A stretch of 64,000 bases of DNA from Bog-756 sp963704585. GTDB taxonomy: Bacteria > Actinomycetota > Acidimicrobiia > Acidimicrobiales > RAAP-2. Under the pieces are notes generated by a model. The model worked only from the letters and a program-made list of their open reading frames with translations. It searched no databases and was not told the origin of the DNA. Position numbers and translations under genes: made by a program. Shown here one piece after another: positions 26,321 to 34,803 of this stretch (positions are counted from its first letter, which is position 1; every line of letters starts with the position of its first letter). Where the stretch lies: assembly GCA_963704585.1 (NCBI GenBank), contig OY969919.1, forward strand, positions 558,001 to 622,000, given 5' to 3'.

Positions 26321-28225
26321 ATGGCTGACACGGGGACGGTGACCGCGCACCCGCTCGACCCCCTCACCGCTGACGAGATCCGGGCCGCCGTGACCACGGT
26401 CCGCGGCGGCGGCCGGGTCGGCGAAGACGCGCTCTTCTCCCTCATCACCCTCGACGAGCCGACCCGCGCCGAGCTCGCCGCACACGCGCGGGCGGAGCCG
26501 GTCGAGCGGCGCGTGCATCTCGTCGTCGTACCCGGACCGGCTGCGGGCGTCGTCGAGGTCGTGGTCCGCCTCGGCCCCGACGGGATCGTCCGGTGGGACG
26601 AGCGCGAGGGTGTCCGCCCCGCCCTACTCTTCGCCGACTCCTACCAGGCGATCGTCGCCCTGCGCGCCGACCCGCGCTACCGGGAGGCGATGGCCCGGCG
26701 CGGGATCACCGACCTCGAGCGAGTCCAGATCGACCCGTGGCCGACCGGCGACTTCGGCAATCCGATCGAGTCGGGCCGCCGCGTCTCGCGCTGCCTCTCC
26801 TACTACCGGGAGGAGCCCCACGACAACGGGTACGCGCGCCCGATCGAGGGGGTGCTCGCCTGGGTCGACGGTGCGAGCGGTGAGGTCCTCGACGTCGTCG
26901 ACGACGGCGTCGTCCCTCTCCCGCCGGGGAGGGGCAGCTACCTGCCCGAGGACAACCAGCCGGCGCGGACCGACCTCCGTGCCCTCCAGATCGTCCAGCC
27001 GGACGGGGTCAGCTTCACCGTGGAGGGGAACCTCCTCACCTGGCAGCGGTGGTCGATGCGCGTCTCGATGCACCCGCTCGAGGGGCTCGTCCTGCACACC
27101 GTCGCCTACGACGACGGCGGCACTCCCCGCCCGGTGCTCCACCGCGCCTCGATCAGCGAGATGGTCGTCCCCTATGGCGACCCCGGACCGATGCACGGTT
27201 GGAAGAACGCGTTCGACGTCGGCGAATGGGGTCTCGGCCGGATGGCCAACTCGCTGACCCTCGGGTGCGACTGCCTCGGCGAGATCACCTACCTCGACGC
27301 CGTGTTCGCGAGCGAGCACGGCCGCCCGTTCGTGCTCGAGAACGCGGTCTGCATCCACGAGGAGGACTACGGGATCCTCTGGAAGCACCAGGACATGAAC
27401 GTGGGGCGCACCGAGGTCCGCCGCTCGCGCCGGCTCGTCGTCTCGTCGATCGCGACCGTCGGCAACTACGAGTACGGCTTCTACTGGTACTTCTACCTCG
27501 ACGGGACCATCCAGCTCGAGGTCAAGCTCACCGGCATCATGTCGACCCAGGCGGTGCCCGAGGGCGCGGACCTCCCCTACGGCTCGCTGGTCGCTCCCGG
27601 CCTGGGCGCGCCCATCCACCAGCATCTGTTCTGCGCGCGCCTCGACCTCACCGTCGACGGCCCGGTGAACGAGGTCCACGAGGTCTCCTTCGAGCGCGAG
27701 CCGGCCGGACCGGGGAACCCGTGGGGCAACGCGATCCGCCAGCGCGTAACCCGGCTCGACTCCGAGCTCGCCGCGCGCCGGGATGTCGACCCGGCGGGCA
27801 GCCGGCACTGGCGGATCGTGAACCCGGAGCGCACGAACGGCCTCGGTCGGCCGGTCGCGTACAAGCTCGTCCCCGGGTCGACGCCGACACTCCTCGCGCA
27901 GCCCGACTCGAGCGTGGGCCGGCGCGCGACGTTCGCCCGGCACAACCTCTGGGTCACCCCCTACGAACCCGACGAGCGTCGCGCCGCGGGCGACTACCCC
28001 AACCAGCACCCCGGCGGCGACGGGCTTCCCCGATGGACCGAGGCGGACCGGTCGCTGGTCGGCCGCGAGCTCGTCGCGTGGCACACCTTCGGTGTCACCC
28101 ACCTCCCCCGCCCGGAGGACTGGCCGGTGATGCCGGTGGAGTACTGCGGCTTCCAGCTCGTCGCGGTCGGCTTCTTCGACCGCAACCCGAGCCTCGACCT
28201 CCCGCCACCCTCCCACTGCGGCTGA
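26321..28225 (+). CDS. Copper-containing primary amine oxidase (TPQ enzyme)
   Basis: A 634-residue copper amine oxidase without signal peptide. Tyr383 in VGNYEYGFYWYFYLDG sits in the Asn-Tyr-Asp/Glu-Tyr motif whose first Tyr self-processes to topaquinone. The copper histidines are in HQHLFCARLDL and RHNLWVTPY, and the base Asp is in EITYLDAVFASEHG. The size and the Tyr position are very close to Arthrobacter phenethylamine and histamine oxidases. It oxidises a primary amine to the aldehyde with release of ammonia and H2O2. ATG 26321 follows GGAGGT by 10 nt; a TAGGGT box is at 26274-26279. It is divergent from the ferredoxin gene. Confidence 0.92.
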   Translation: MADTGTVTAHPLDPLTADEIRAAVTTVRGGGRVGEDALFSLITLDEPTRAELAAHARAEPVERRVHLVVVPGPAAGVVEVVVRLGPDGIVRWDEREGVRPALLFADSYQAIVALRADPRYREAMARRGITDLERVQIDPWPTGDFGNPIESGRRVSRCLSYYREEPHDNGYARPIEGVLAWVDGASGEVLDVVDDGVVPLPPGRGSYLPEDNQPARTDLRALQIVQPDGVSFTVEGNLLTWQRWSMRVSMHPLEGLVLHTVAYDDGGTPRPVLHRASISEMVVPYGDPGPMHGWKNAFDVGEWGLGRMANSLTLGCDCLGEITYLDAVFASEHGRPFVLENAVCIHEEDYGILWKHQDMNVGRTEVRRSRRLVVSSIATVGNYEYGFYWYFYLDGTIQLEVKLTGIMSTQAVPEGADLPYGSLVAPGLGAPIHQHLFCARLDLTVDGPVNEVHEVSFEREPAGPGNPWGNAIRQRVTRLDSELAARRDVDPAGSRHWRIVNPERTNGLGRPVAYKLVPGSTPTLLAQPDSSVGRRATFARHNLWVTPYEPDERRAAGDYPNQHPGGDGLPRWTEADRSLVGRELVAWHTFGVTHLPRPEDWPVMPVEYCGFQLVAVGFFDRNPSLDLPPPSHCG

Positions 28226-28229
28226 TCCG

Positions 28230-28268
28230 GTCACCGTCGGCCTTCGGCCGAGCCTGTCACCGTCGGCC
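28230..28268. repeat. 13-bp direct repeat with hairpin between convergent genes
   Basis: GTCACCGTCGGCC occurs at 28230-28242 and again at 28256-28268. The first copy runs into a stem TCGGCC (28237-28242) / GGCCGA (28246-28251) with loop TTC. The element lies between the stops of the amine oxidase and the methyltransferase, so a bidirectional transcription terminator is the simplest reading, although no T-tract follows. Confidence 0.45.
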
Positions 28269-28296
28269 CGGGTGTGCTCGGGACGCGCCAGCGCGG

Positions 28297-29025
28297 CTAC
28301 GGCCGCTCCCACACCGAGACGTGCTTCCGACTCTCGTCCGTGAACGGCGAACGGTCCCAGTCGGCCCACCGGGTGCGCAGGTGCAGGCCGGCCATCTCGC
28401 CCATCAGGTCGAGCTCCGCCGGCCATGCGTAGCGGAACGGCGAGTCGAACCGCTCGACGCGCCCGCCGTCGACCGTGAGGTGGTGCGACACGCCACGCTG
28501 GTTCACCGGGTCGAGCGTGTCGAATCCCACGTGATGCGGGCTCACGTCGAACGGCACTGCCGTCGCACCCGGCGGGAACCGCCGGAGGTCGGGCACCCAC
28601 AGCTCGACGACGAACCGGCCGGAGGGACGGAGGTGCCGTGCCGCGTTGCGGAAGGCCTCGACCCACTCGGACTGCTCGAGCAGGTTGGAGAGGCCGTTGT
28701 ACACGACGTAGACCAGTGCGAACGATCCCGGCACGACCGTGGTGGCGAAGTCACCGAGCACCGTGGCGACCGCGTCCGCTCCCGGCTTCGCGCGGAGCTG
28801 GTCGAGCATGTCGGCGGAGATGTCGACGCCGGAGACCTCGATCCCGCGCCGGCTGAGCGGCAGGGCGATCCGCCCGGTCCCGACCCCGAACTCGAGTGCA
28901 GGCCCACCGCACGCCTCCTCCGCGAGGAACGCGCACGTCCGTTCGACGAGCGCGGGTCGGTGCATCTCGGGTGTGCCCGCGTCGTAGCCCGTCGCGACCG
29001 GTCCGACGAAGAGGTTCTGCGGCAC
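28297..29025 (-). CDS. SAM-dependent class I methyltransferase
   Basis: A 242-residue Rossmann methyltransferase. GPALEFGVGTGRIALPLSRRG is the SAM-binding motif I, GVDISADMLDQL motif II, VYVVYNGLSNLLEQ motif IV region and HLRPSGRFVVELWVPD the post-motif strand. GTG 29025 is chosen: there is no ribosome site, but CATACT (29038-29033, minus strand) ends 7 bases before it, which fits a leaderless transcript. The substrate is unknown; the tail SRKHVSVWERP is typical of small-molecule methylases in actinomycetes. It is divergent from an enoyl-CoA hydratase gene. Confidence 0.8.
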   Translation of the reverse strand: MPQNLFVGPVATGYDAGTPEMHRPALVERTCAFLAEEACGGPALEFGVGTGRIALPLSRRGIEVSGVDISADMLDQLRAKPGADAVATVLGDFATTVVPGSFALVYVVYNGLSNLLEQSEWVEAFRNAARHLRPSGRFVVELWVPDLRRFPPGATAVPFDVSPHHVGFDTLDPVNQRGVSHHLTVDGGRVERFDSPFRYAWPAELDLMGEMAGLHLRTRWADWDRSPFTDESRKHVSVWERP

Positions 29026-29030
29026 GGCCG

Positions 29031-29040
29031 AGAGTATGGA
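29031..29040 (-). promoter_or_regulatory. CCATACT-type -10 box, likely leaderless start of methyltransferase
   Basis: The minus strand reads TCCATACTCT; CATACT ends 7 bases before GTG 29025. The same CCATACT core is found at 45619-45625, 52786-52792 and 60956-60962, each time between divergent genes. Confidence 0.4.
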
Positions 29041-29100
29041 CCCTCGTCGGCGGCGCCCGCTCGTGGTCCCCGGGGGTCGGGGGGATCGGGCGCCCACGGT

Positions 29101-29106
29101 TACCAT
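29101..29106 (+). promoter_or_regulatory. TACCAT -10-like box before enoyl-CoA hydratase
   Basis: TACCAT ends 7 bases before ATG 29114. A transcript starting there would be leaderless and would exclude the in-frame ATG at 29105, which overlaps the box. Confidence 0.35.
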
Positions 29107-29113
29107 GACCGTC

Positions 29114-29923
29114 ATGTCCGACCTCGAGACCCTGCTCTACGACGAGCGAGACGGCGTCGCCTGGATCACCCTCAACCGCCCGGCCGCGCTCAACGCGTTC
29201 GACCCGGTCATGCAGCGCGAGCTGCGCGGGCTGTGGGAGTCGCTCCGCTCCAACGACGACGTGCGATGTGTGGTGCTGACCGGGGCCGGCGACAAGGCCT
29301 TCTGCACCGGCCTCGACCGAGAGGGGATCGGGGCCATCGAGGAGGACGGAAAGCTCCCCGGCTACAACACCCCCTGGGACTTCGACGACCCGGGGAAGAG
29401 CGTCTGCCCGAAGTCCAACCACCTCTGGAAGCCGGTCATCGCGGCCGTCAACGGCATGGCCTGCGGCGGCGCCTTCTACATCCTCGGCGAGGTCGACTTC
29501 ATCATCGCCGCGGAGCACGCGACCTTCTTCGATCCGCACGTGACCTACGGCATGCCCGCAGCGTTCGAACCGATCTTCCTGCTCCAGAAGATGCCCTTCC
29601 AGGAGGTCATGCGCCTCTCGCTGCTCGGCGCCTACGAGCGCATGTCCGCGCGGCGCGCCTACGAGGTCGGCCTGGTCTCCGAGGTCGTGCCCGCCGACGT
29701 GCTCGCCGAGCGCACCCGCTGGGCGGCACAGGCCATCGCCGACCAGCCCGAGCTCGCGATCGGCGGCACCCTGCGCGCCCTCTGGCTCGGGCTCGAGGTC
29801 TCACGGCGCCAGGCGCTCGACCACGCCTTCCTCTTCACCGCGGTGGGTACCGATCCCGAGCAGCTGCGAGCCGGCCAGTCGAGGTTCAGCTCCGGCTCGA
29901 GGATCGACTGGCGCCTGCGCTGA
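29114..29923 (+). CDS. Enoyl-CoA hydratase/isomerase family protein
   Basis: A 269-residue crotonase-fold protein. WITLNRPAALNAFDPVMQREL opens it, VVLTGAGDKAFCTGLDREGI forms the first half of the oxyanion hole and AAVNGMACGGAFYILGEVDFIIAAEHA the second. The usual catalytic Glu region reads DPHVTYGMPAAFEP, without a clear Glu pair, so isomerase, hydrolase or other crotonase chemistry is as likely as hydration. The start at 29114 is preferred over 29105 because of the -10-like box. It is followed by a convergent acyl-CoA synthetase gene 28 bases later. Confidence 0.85.
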   Translation: MSDLETLLYDERDGVAWITLNRPAALNAFDPVMQRELRGLWESLRSNDDVRCVVLTGAGDKAFCTGLDREGIGAIEEDGKLPGYNTPWDFDDPGKSVCPKSNHLWKPVIAAVNGMACGGAFYILGEVDFIIAAEHATFFDPHVTYGMPAAFEPIFLLQKMPFQEVMRLSLLGAYERMSARRAYEVGLVSEVVPADVLAERTRWAAQAIADQPELAIGGTLRALWLGLEVSRRQALDHAFLFTAVGTDPEQLRAGQSRFSSGSRIDWRLR

Positions 29924-29951
29924 GGGCCGACCGCCCCCGTTCCCCCTCCGG

Positions 29952-31502
29952 TCAGCGCGGTGGGTCGGGAAGCGCCGCCGCCAGGGCGCGCAGCTCGGGG
30001 CGGTCCGGCTTGCCGACCGCGAGGAGGGGCACCTCGTCGAGGTGGACCACGAGCTCTGGCGTCTTGAAGCGGGCCACGCCTTCGGCCGCGAAGAAGCGGC
30101 GGCACTCGGCGACGTCGAGGCTCCCGTCGCCCACCACGAACGCGGCGACCTGCTCGCCGAGCCGCTCGTCGGGTCGACCGACGACGACCGCCTGTCGCAC
30201 GCCCGGGTGCCGCTCGAGCACCCGCTCGACCTCGGCCGCCGCGATGTTCTCGCCGGCGCGGATGATCAGCTCCTTGAGACGGCCGGTGATCGTGAGCCAC
30301 CCCTCGGCGTCGAGGGTCCCGAGGTCGCCGGTCGTGAACCAGCCGCGCCGGACCGCCTCACGCGTCTGCGCGGGTTCGCCGTAGCCGACGAAGAGCTCCG
30401 GGCCACGCACCTGCACCTCGCCGCGCCCTCCCGGGGGAACGGCGCGGCCCGTCACCGGGTCGACGATCCGCACGACCGCGTCGCCGACCGGGTGCCCGTC
30501 GGTGTCGCGGGCGCGCTCGGGGCCGTCGGCCGCCGTGCTGGTGGTCACCGTCGGCGCCTCGGTCGAGCCGTAGGTGCGCTTGACCATCGCGCCGAGTCCG
30601 TCGCGCGCGGCGTCGATGAACTCCGGCGTGACGCCCATCGCGCCACAGGAGACGACCCGGAGGCTGCGGACGCGGTCCCGGTAGCCCGGTACGTCCATCA
30701 TGCCGACGAAGAGCGTCGGCGGACCGATCATGAACGAGACCCGCTCCTCGCCGACGAGGCGCACTCCCCGTTCGGCGTCCCACTTCTCCATCAGCACGAC
30801 GGGCATCGCCGCTGTCGCGGGCACCAGAACGGCGTTGAGCAGTCCGGACACGTGCGCCATCGGCGAGGGCATGAGCGCGGCGTCCGAGGGGGTGAGCCCG
30901 TGGGCACGGGTCATGCGGACCGCCTTGTACGCGAGCCCGCGGTTGGTGTGGAGCACCGCTTTCGGCGCCCCGGTCGACCCGGAGGTGAAGAGCACCACGG
31001 CGACGTCGGAGCCGCGGCGGGGTCCGGGCGCGACCGGACGCCCGGCGAGGAGCTCGTCGAGGCGCGGACCCACCCCGCGCACGGTGAGGACCCCCTCGTG
31101 GGAGGCGAGCGGGAGGCCCGGGGCGCCGAGGGCGAGAGCCGGCTCGAGGTCCTCGAGCACGCGGGCGACCTCGGACGCGCCGACCTGGTGGTGGACGGGA
31201 GCCGCGACGGCCCCGCACCGCCAACACGCGCGGAACAGGACGAGCGCCTCCCACCAGTTGGGCAGCTGCCAGGTCACGACCGACCCGTGGCGCACCCCGA
31301 GCGCGCGTAGCCCGCCGGCGACCGACGCGATGAGGCGCTCGAAGGTCTCGGCGTCGAAGCGGTCCGCGCCGTCGACGACCGCGAGCGCGCCGGGCGGGCG
31401 CGGCGCGGAGAGGAGCTCGTCGAGGCCCGGGAGGTCCCACGCGCCTCCGGCGCTCCGGTACTTCGCCGCGTCGATCTGGTGGTAGGTCGCCGCCAGTCTC
31501 AT
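29952..31502 (-). CDS. AMP-dependent acyl-CoA synthetase
   Basis: A 516-residue adenylate-forming ligase. The P-loop is VVLFTSGSTGAPKAVLHTN, A5 is KRTYGSTEAPTVTTS, A7 WFTTGDLGTLDAEGWLTITG, A8 RLKELIIRAGENIAAAEVE and the catalytic lysine lies in LLAVGKPDRPEL. The C-terminal motif has Pro-Asp where most have a hydrophobic residue after Gly-Lys, a pattern of the cyclohexanecarboxylate/FadD-like group. ATG 31502 is preceded only by a weak GGGGA site. It sits convergent to the crotonase gene and divergent from a phosphotransferase gene, with 164 bases in between. Confidence 0.87.
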   Translation of the reverse strand: MRLAATYHQIDAAKYRSAGGAWDLPGLDELLSAPRPPGALAVVDGADRFDAETFERLIASVAGGLRALGVRHGSVVTWQLPNWWEALVLFRACWRCGAVAAPVHHQVGASEVARVLEDLEPALALGAPGLPLASHEGVLTVRGVGPRLDELLAGRPVAPGPRRGSDVAVVLFTSGSTGAPKAVLHTNRGLAYKAVRMTRAHGLTPSDAALMPSPMAHVSGLLNAVLVPATAAMPVVLMEKWDAERGVRLVGEERVSFMIGPPTLFVGMMDVPGYRDRVRSLRVVSCGAMGVTPEFIDAARDGLGAMVKRTYGSTEAPTVTTSTAADGPERARDTDGHPVGDAVVRIVDPVTGRAVPPGGRGEVQVRGPELFVGYGEPAQTREAVRRGWFTTGDLGTLDAEGWLTITGRLKELIIRAGENIAAAEVERVLERHPGVRQAVVVGRPDERLGEQVAAFVVGDGSLDVAECRRFFAAEGVARFKTPELVVHLDEVPLLAVGKPDRPELRALAAALPDPPR

Positions 31503-31666
31503 CGCTCGGGGTCCCCGCTCCGCATGGTCGGTGCCGCACCCTCCGTGCGGCGCGGCCGTCACTGTAGGACACGACGGCGAGCGCCCTTCTCGATCTGGGA
31601 GAATCGCCGTCCGGAGATCGCGGCGCCCCGAGGTCCGCGCCCCGGCGACCCGACGCGAGGAGCCCG

Positions 31667-32692
31667 ATGACCACCACCCACCGCCCCGGGGACCCGGTGC
31701 TCGCCGCCGGTCTCGCCGCCTGGCTCGCGCACCGGCTCGCTGTGGAGCGGGTCGACCTCGGCACGCTGCGCCGGCCGTCGGGCGGGTACTCGAACGAGAC
31801 GGTGGTCGCGGACGCGTCGTGGGCGGACGGCACCGGCCGTCACGGCCGCACCGTCGTCTTCCGGCTCGCGCCCCGCGGGGAGGGCACCTTCGAGGCACAC
31901 GACCTCGGCGCGGAGTGGGAGGCGCAGCGCGCCGCGGCGGCGGCGGGCGCGCCCATCGCGGACCCGGTCCTCGAGGAGGACCCCCGCTGGGTCGGCCGGC
32001 CCTTCCTCCACCTCCCCTGGGTCGAGGGCCAGCAGGTCGGCCAGGTCACCCACCTCGACGGCTGGCTCCGCTCGCTCGACGCGGACGGCCGCCGCGCGGT
32101 GGCGGCCGGGCTCCTCGCCGCCCTCGGCGCGGTGCACCGGGCCGACCACGCTGACCTGCCCGCGGTCCCGCGCCGGGACATCCCCGCCGAGCTCGACCGC
32201 TGGGAGCGCTACCTCGCCTGGTCGAGCGACGGCGACCCGCTCCCGGTCCTCGCAGAGGGCCTCGCCTGGTGCCGGGAGCACCGGCCCGCGCGGGAGCCCC
32301 CGCCCGTCCTGCTCTGGGGGGACGTGCGCATGGAGAACGCGGTCTTCGACGACCGTGGCACTGTCCGGGCGCTCCTCGACTGGGATATGGCCTCGGTCGG
32401 CGCGCCGGAGCACGACGTCGCGTGGTACACGAGCCTCGACGGGACGATGGCCCACCTGGTGGGCTCGCGCCTGCCGGGACTGCCCACGAGGGAGGAGACG
32501 ATCGCCGGCTACGAGGGCGCGTCCGGGCGCACGCTCGACGACCTCGGGTGGTACGAGACCCTCGCCATGGTCAAGAGCGCCGCCATCCTCACCCGGATCG
32601 GGAGGCTGCGCGAGCGGTCCGGTGAGCGGGTGCTCCTGCGGATCGACGACAACCCCGTCCTCGATCTCCTGCGCGACCGGGTACGCGGCTGA
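31667..32692 (+). CDS. APH-type phosphotransferase family protein
   Basis: A 341-residue kinase-fold protein, second of its kind in the window (compare 21255-22325). PSGGYSNETVVADA is the glycine-rich loop region, LLWGDVRMENAVF the catalytic loop with Asp, and ALLDWDMASVGAPEHDVAWY the metal-binding Asp block. The catalytic loop has Trp-Gly-Asp where classical members have His-Gly-Asp. ATG 31667 has GAGGAG 6 nt upstream. In this setting it may phosphorylate hydroxyacyl-CoA or hydroxy-acid groups, by analogy with the ACAD10/11 system, but it has no dehydrogenase partner next to it. Confidence 0.8.
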   Translation: MTTTHRPGDPVLAAGLAAWLAHRLAVERVDLGTLRRPSGGYSNETVVADASWADGTGRHGRTVVFRLAPRGEGTFEAHDLGAEWEAQRAAAAAGAPIADPVLEEDPRWVGRPFLHLPWVEGQQVGQVTHLDGWLRSLDADGRRAVAAGLLAALGAVHRADHADLPAVPRRDIPAELDRWERYLAWSSDGDPLPVLAEGLAWCREHRPAREPPPVLLWGDVRMENAVFDDRGTVRALLDWDMASVGAPEHDVAWYTSLDGTMAHLVGSRLPGLPTREETIAGYEGASGRTLDDLGWYETLAMVKSAAILTRIGRLRERSGERVLLRIDDNPVLDLLRDRVRG

Positions 32693-32783
32693 CTGCGGGG
32701 CGCGGGCGGATCAGCCTTCCCGGCGCAGGGAACGGACCCTGTGCCAAGATGAGAACGACGTTGCACCCCGACGAGGAGCATGC

Positions 32784-33989
32784 ATGGCCGAGACCCAGTC
32801 GTCCACCGACGATCCCTTCGCGGCGATGGACCCCGAGATGGCCGCGCACCCGCAGCCGACCTTCAAGCTGCTGCGCGACTCGACGCCGGTCATGCCGGTC
32901 GACGGGGTCGGCGTGGTGCTCAGCCGCAAGGCCGAGGTCGACGTGGTGCTGCGCCATCCGGAGATCTACTCGTCCAACGTCGACGCCGTCGACCTGAAGA
33001 ACGTCCGCCCGCTCATCCCGCTCCAGATCGACCCGCCCGAGCACAAGAAGTTCCGCAAGCTGCTCGACCCGATCTTCGCCCCGCGGGAGGTGGCCCTCCT
33101 CGAGGAGTCGCTCACCACGGCGGTCAACGAGCTCATCGACCGGTTCATCGACCGCGGGACGGTGGACTTCGCGGCGGAGTTCTCGACCCTCTACCCCACC
33201 CGTGTCTTCCTCCAGCTCCTCGGACTTCCCATCGAGGAGCTCCCGCGCTTCCTCACCATGAAGGACGGGATCATCCGTCCGCACATCGTGATCGGCAGCG
33301 AGTACCACGCGGCCGACACCAGCGAGTACCAACAGAAGACCGCCGACTCGATCTACGAGTACTTCAACGAGGTGCTCGACCAGCGCGAGTCCTCCCGCGA
33401 GGACGACCTGCTCAGCCGCTTCCTCGACGCGACGGTCGACGGCCAGCACCTCACGCGTGAGGACATCCTCGACATCTGCTTCCTCTTCCTCATCGCCGGG
33501 CTCGACACGGTCACCGCCACGCTCGACTGCATCTTCGGCTACCTCGCGAACCATCCCGAGCAGCGCCGGCAGCTCGTCGACGACCCGTCGCTCATCCCGG
33601 CGGCCATCGAGGAGCTGCTCCGGTGGGAGACCCCCGTGATGGGCGTCGCCCGGGTGGCCGTGGCCGACAGCGAGCTCAACGGCTGTCCCATCCACGCCGG
33701 GGACCAGGTCATGGTCATGCTGGGCTCGGTCAACTGCGACGAGGCCGATCTCCCCGACGCCGACGTGGTCCGCTTCGACCGCGAGGTCAACCGCCACGTG
33801 GCCTTCGGCGGGGGCGTCCACCGCTGCCTCGGCTCGCACCTTGCGCGCCAGGAGCTGCGCGTTGCCCTGCGCGAGTGGCACCGGCGAATCCCCGAGTACG
33901 AGGTCGCCGAGGGCCACACCCTCGTGTACACGCCGTCGATCCGTTCGATCGACCACTTCCCGATGACCTTCACCGCGGCCCCCGCCTGA
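32784..33989 (+). CDS. Cytochrome P450
   Basis: A 401-residue class I bacterial P450. The I-helix oxygen motif is IAGLDTVTAT, the K-helix ExxR is EELLRWETPV, and the heme loop FGGGVHRCLGSHLAR carries the thiolate Cys348. RPLIPLQIDPPEHKKFRKLLDPIFAP is the C-helix region. ATG 32784 has GAGGAG 5 nt upstream. It needs a ferredoxin and reductase; the small ferredoxin at 25950 is the only candidate in the window. The following SDR gene begins 20 bases downstream, so the pair could hydroxylate a carbon and then oxidise the alcohol. Confidence 0.93.
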   Translation: MAETQSSTDDPFAAMDPEMAAHPQPTFKLLRDSTPVMPVDGVGVVLSRKAEVDVVLRHPEIYSSNVDAVDLKNVRPLIPLQIDPPEHKKFRKLLDPIFAPREVALLEESLTTAVNELIDRFIDRGTVDFAAEFSTLYPTRVFLQLLGLPIEELPRFLTMKDGIIRPHIVIGSEYHAADTSEYQQKTADSIYEYFNEVLDQRESSREDDLLSRFLDATVDGQHLTREDILDICFLFLIAGLDTVTATLDCIFGYLANHPEQRRQLVDDPSLIPAAIEELLRWETPVMGVARVAVADSELNGCPIHAGDQVMVMLGSVNCDEADLPDADVVRFDREVNRHVAFGGGVHRCLGSHLARQELRVALREWHRRIPEYEVAEGHTLVYTPSIRSIDHFPMTFTAAPA

Positions 33990-34009
33990 GCCCGACCGGA
34001 GCCCGACCC

Positions 34010-34774
34010 ATGGACCTGCGACGTTCCTCCGCGGTGGTGACCGGCGGTGCCGGGGGCCTCGGCGCCGCCACCGTGCGGCGACTCGCCGGACTCGGTCTCG
34101 GCGTGGTGGTCATCGACCGCAATCTCGAAGCGGGCGAGGCGCTCGTCACCTCCCTCGGCTCGGGCGCCGCAGTCGGCGGCGACGTCAACGCCGACGCCGA
34201 CGTGGATGCGGCCCTCGACGCGGCGACCGCGATCGGACCGCTCGCGGTCGTCGTCAACGTCGCCGGCGGTGGAGCCGGTGGCCGGACCCTCTCGCGGGAG
34301 AACGTACCGATCGAGATGGCGACCTTCCGCGGCACCCTCGAGCTCAACGCGTTCGGGACGTTCAACGTGACGCGTCTCGCGGCCGCCCGGATGGCGGCGA
34401 ACGAGCCCGACGAGACCGGCCAGCGCGGCGTGATCGTCAACACCGCCTCGATCGCGGGGTACGAGGGGCAGACCGGCCAGGTCGCCTACGCCGCGGCGAA
34501 GGCTGCCATCCTCGGGATGAGCCTCCCGCTCGCACGCGACCTCGCTCCCGTCGGCATCCGGGTCTGCGCGATCGCGCCGGGCACGATGGGGACACCGCTC
34601 ATGCGCTCGGCGCCAGCCAAGCTCCAGGAGCGCCTCGTCGAGTCGATCGTCTTCCCCCACAGGATGGGCGAGCCCGACGAGTTCGCGCAGCTCGTCGCGA
34701 GCATCGTCGAGAACCCGTACCTCAACGGCGAGAACATCCGGCTCGACGGCGCCCTCCGCTTCCCGCCCAAGTAG
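34010..34774 (+). CDS. SDR, 3-hydroxyacyl-CoA dehydrogenase type II-like
   Basis: A 254-residue SDR. AVVTGGAGGLGAATVRRLAG is the cofactor motif, with Asp in VVVIDRNLEAG selecting NAD. VVNVAGGGAGGRTLSRE replaces the usual NNAG with NVAG. NTASIAGYEGQTGQVAYAAAKAAI supplies Ser and Tyr-x-x-x-Lys, and the end reads YLNGENIRLDGALRF. The inserted stretch RMAANEPDETGQRGVIVNTAS is typical of HSD17B10/type II 3-hydroxyacyl-CoA dehydrogenases. It follows the P450 by 20 bases and is convergent with a CoA-transferase gene. Confidence 0.87.
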   Translation: MDLRRSSAVVTGGAGGLGAATVRRLAGLGLGVVVIDRNLEAGEALVTSLGSGAAVGGDVNADADVDAALDAATAIGPLAVVVNVAGGGAGGRTLSRENVPIEMATFRGTLELNAFGTFNVTRLAAARMAANEPDETGQRGVIVNTASIAGYEGQTGQVAYAAAKAAILGMSLPLARDLAPVGIRVCAIAPGTMGTPLMRSAPAKLQERLVESIVFPHRMGEPDEFAQLVASIVENPYLNGENIRLDGALRFPPK

Positions 34775-34803
34775 CGGTCCCGCCCGGGCGAGGCGTCCCC
34801 GCG

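Noticed and set aside
29036..29113. Start of the crotonase at 29036 or 29105
   Set aside because: The upstream extension is not conserved-looking, and ATG 29105 overlaps the TACCAT box; 29114 gives the usual N-terminus.
27049..30384. Very long open frame (over 1100 codons) through the amine oxidase, methyltransferase and crotonase region
   Set aside because: Composition is Arg/Pro/Ala rich without domains and it crosses three well-supported genes. In DNA this rich in GC long spurious frames are expected.
25950..33989. Ferredoxin at 25950 as dedicated partner of the P450 at 32784
   Set aside because: They are 6.6 kb apart on opposite strands in different operons. The link is only possible, not shown.
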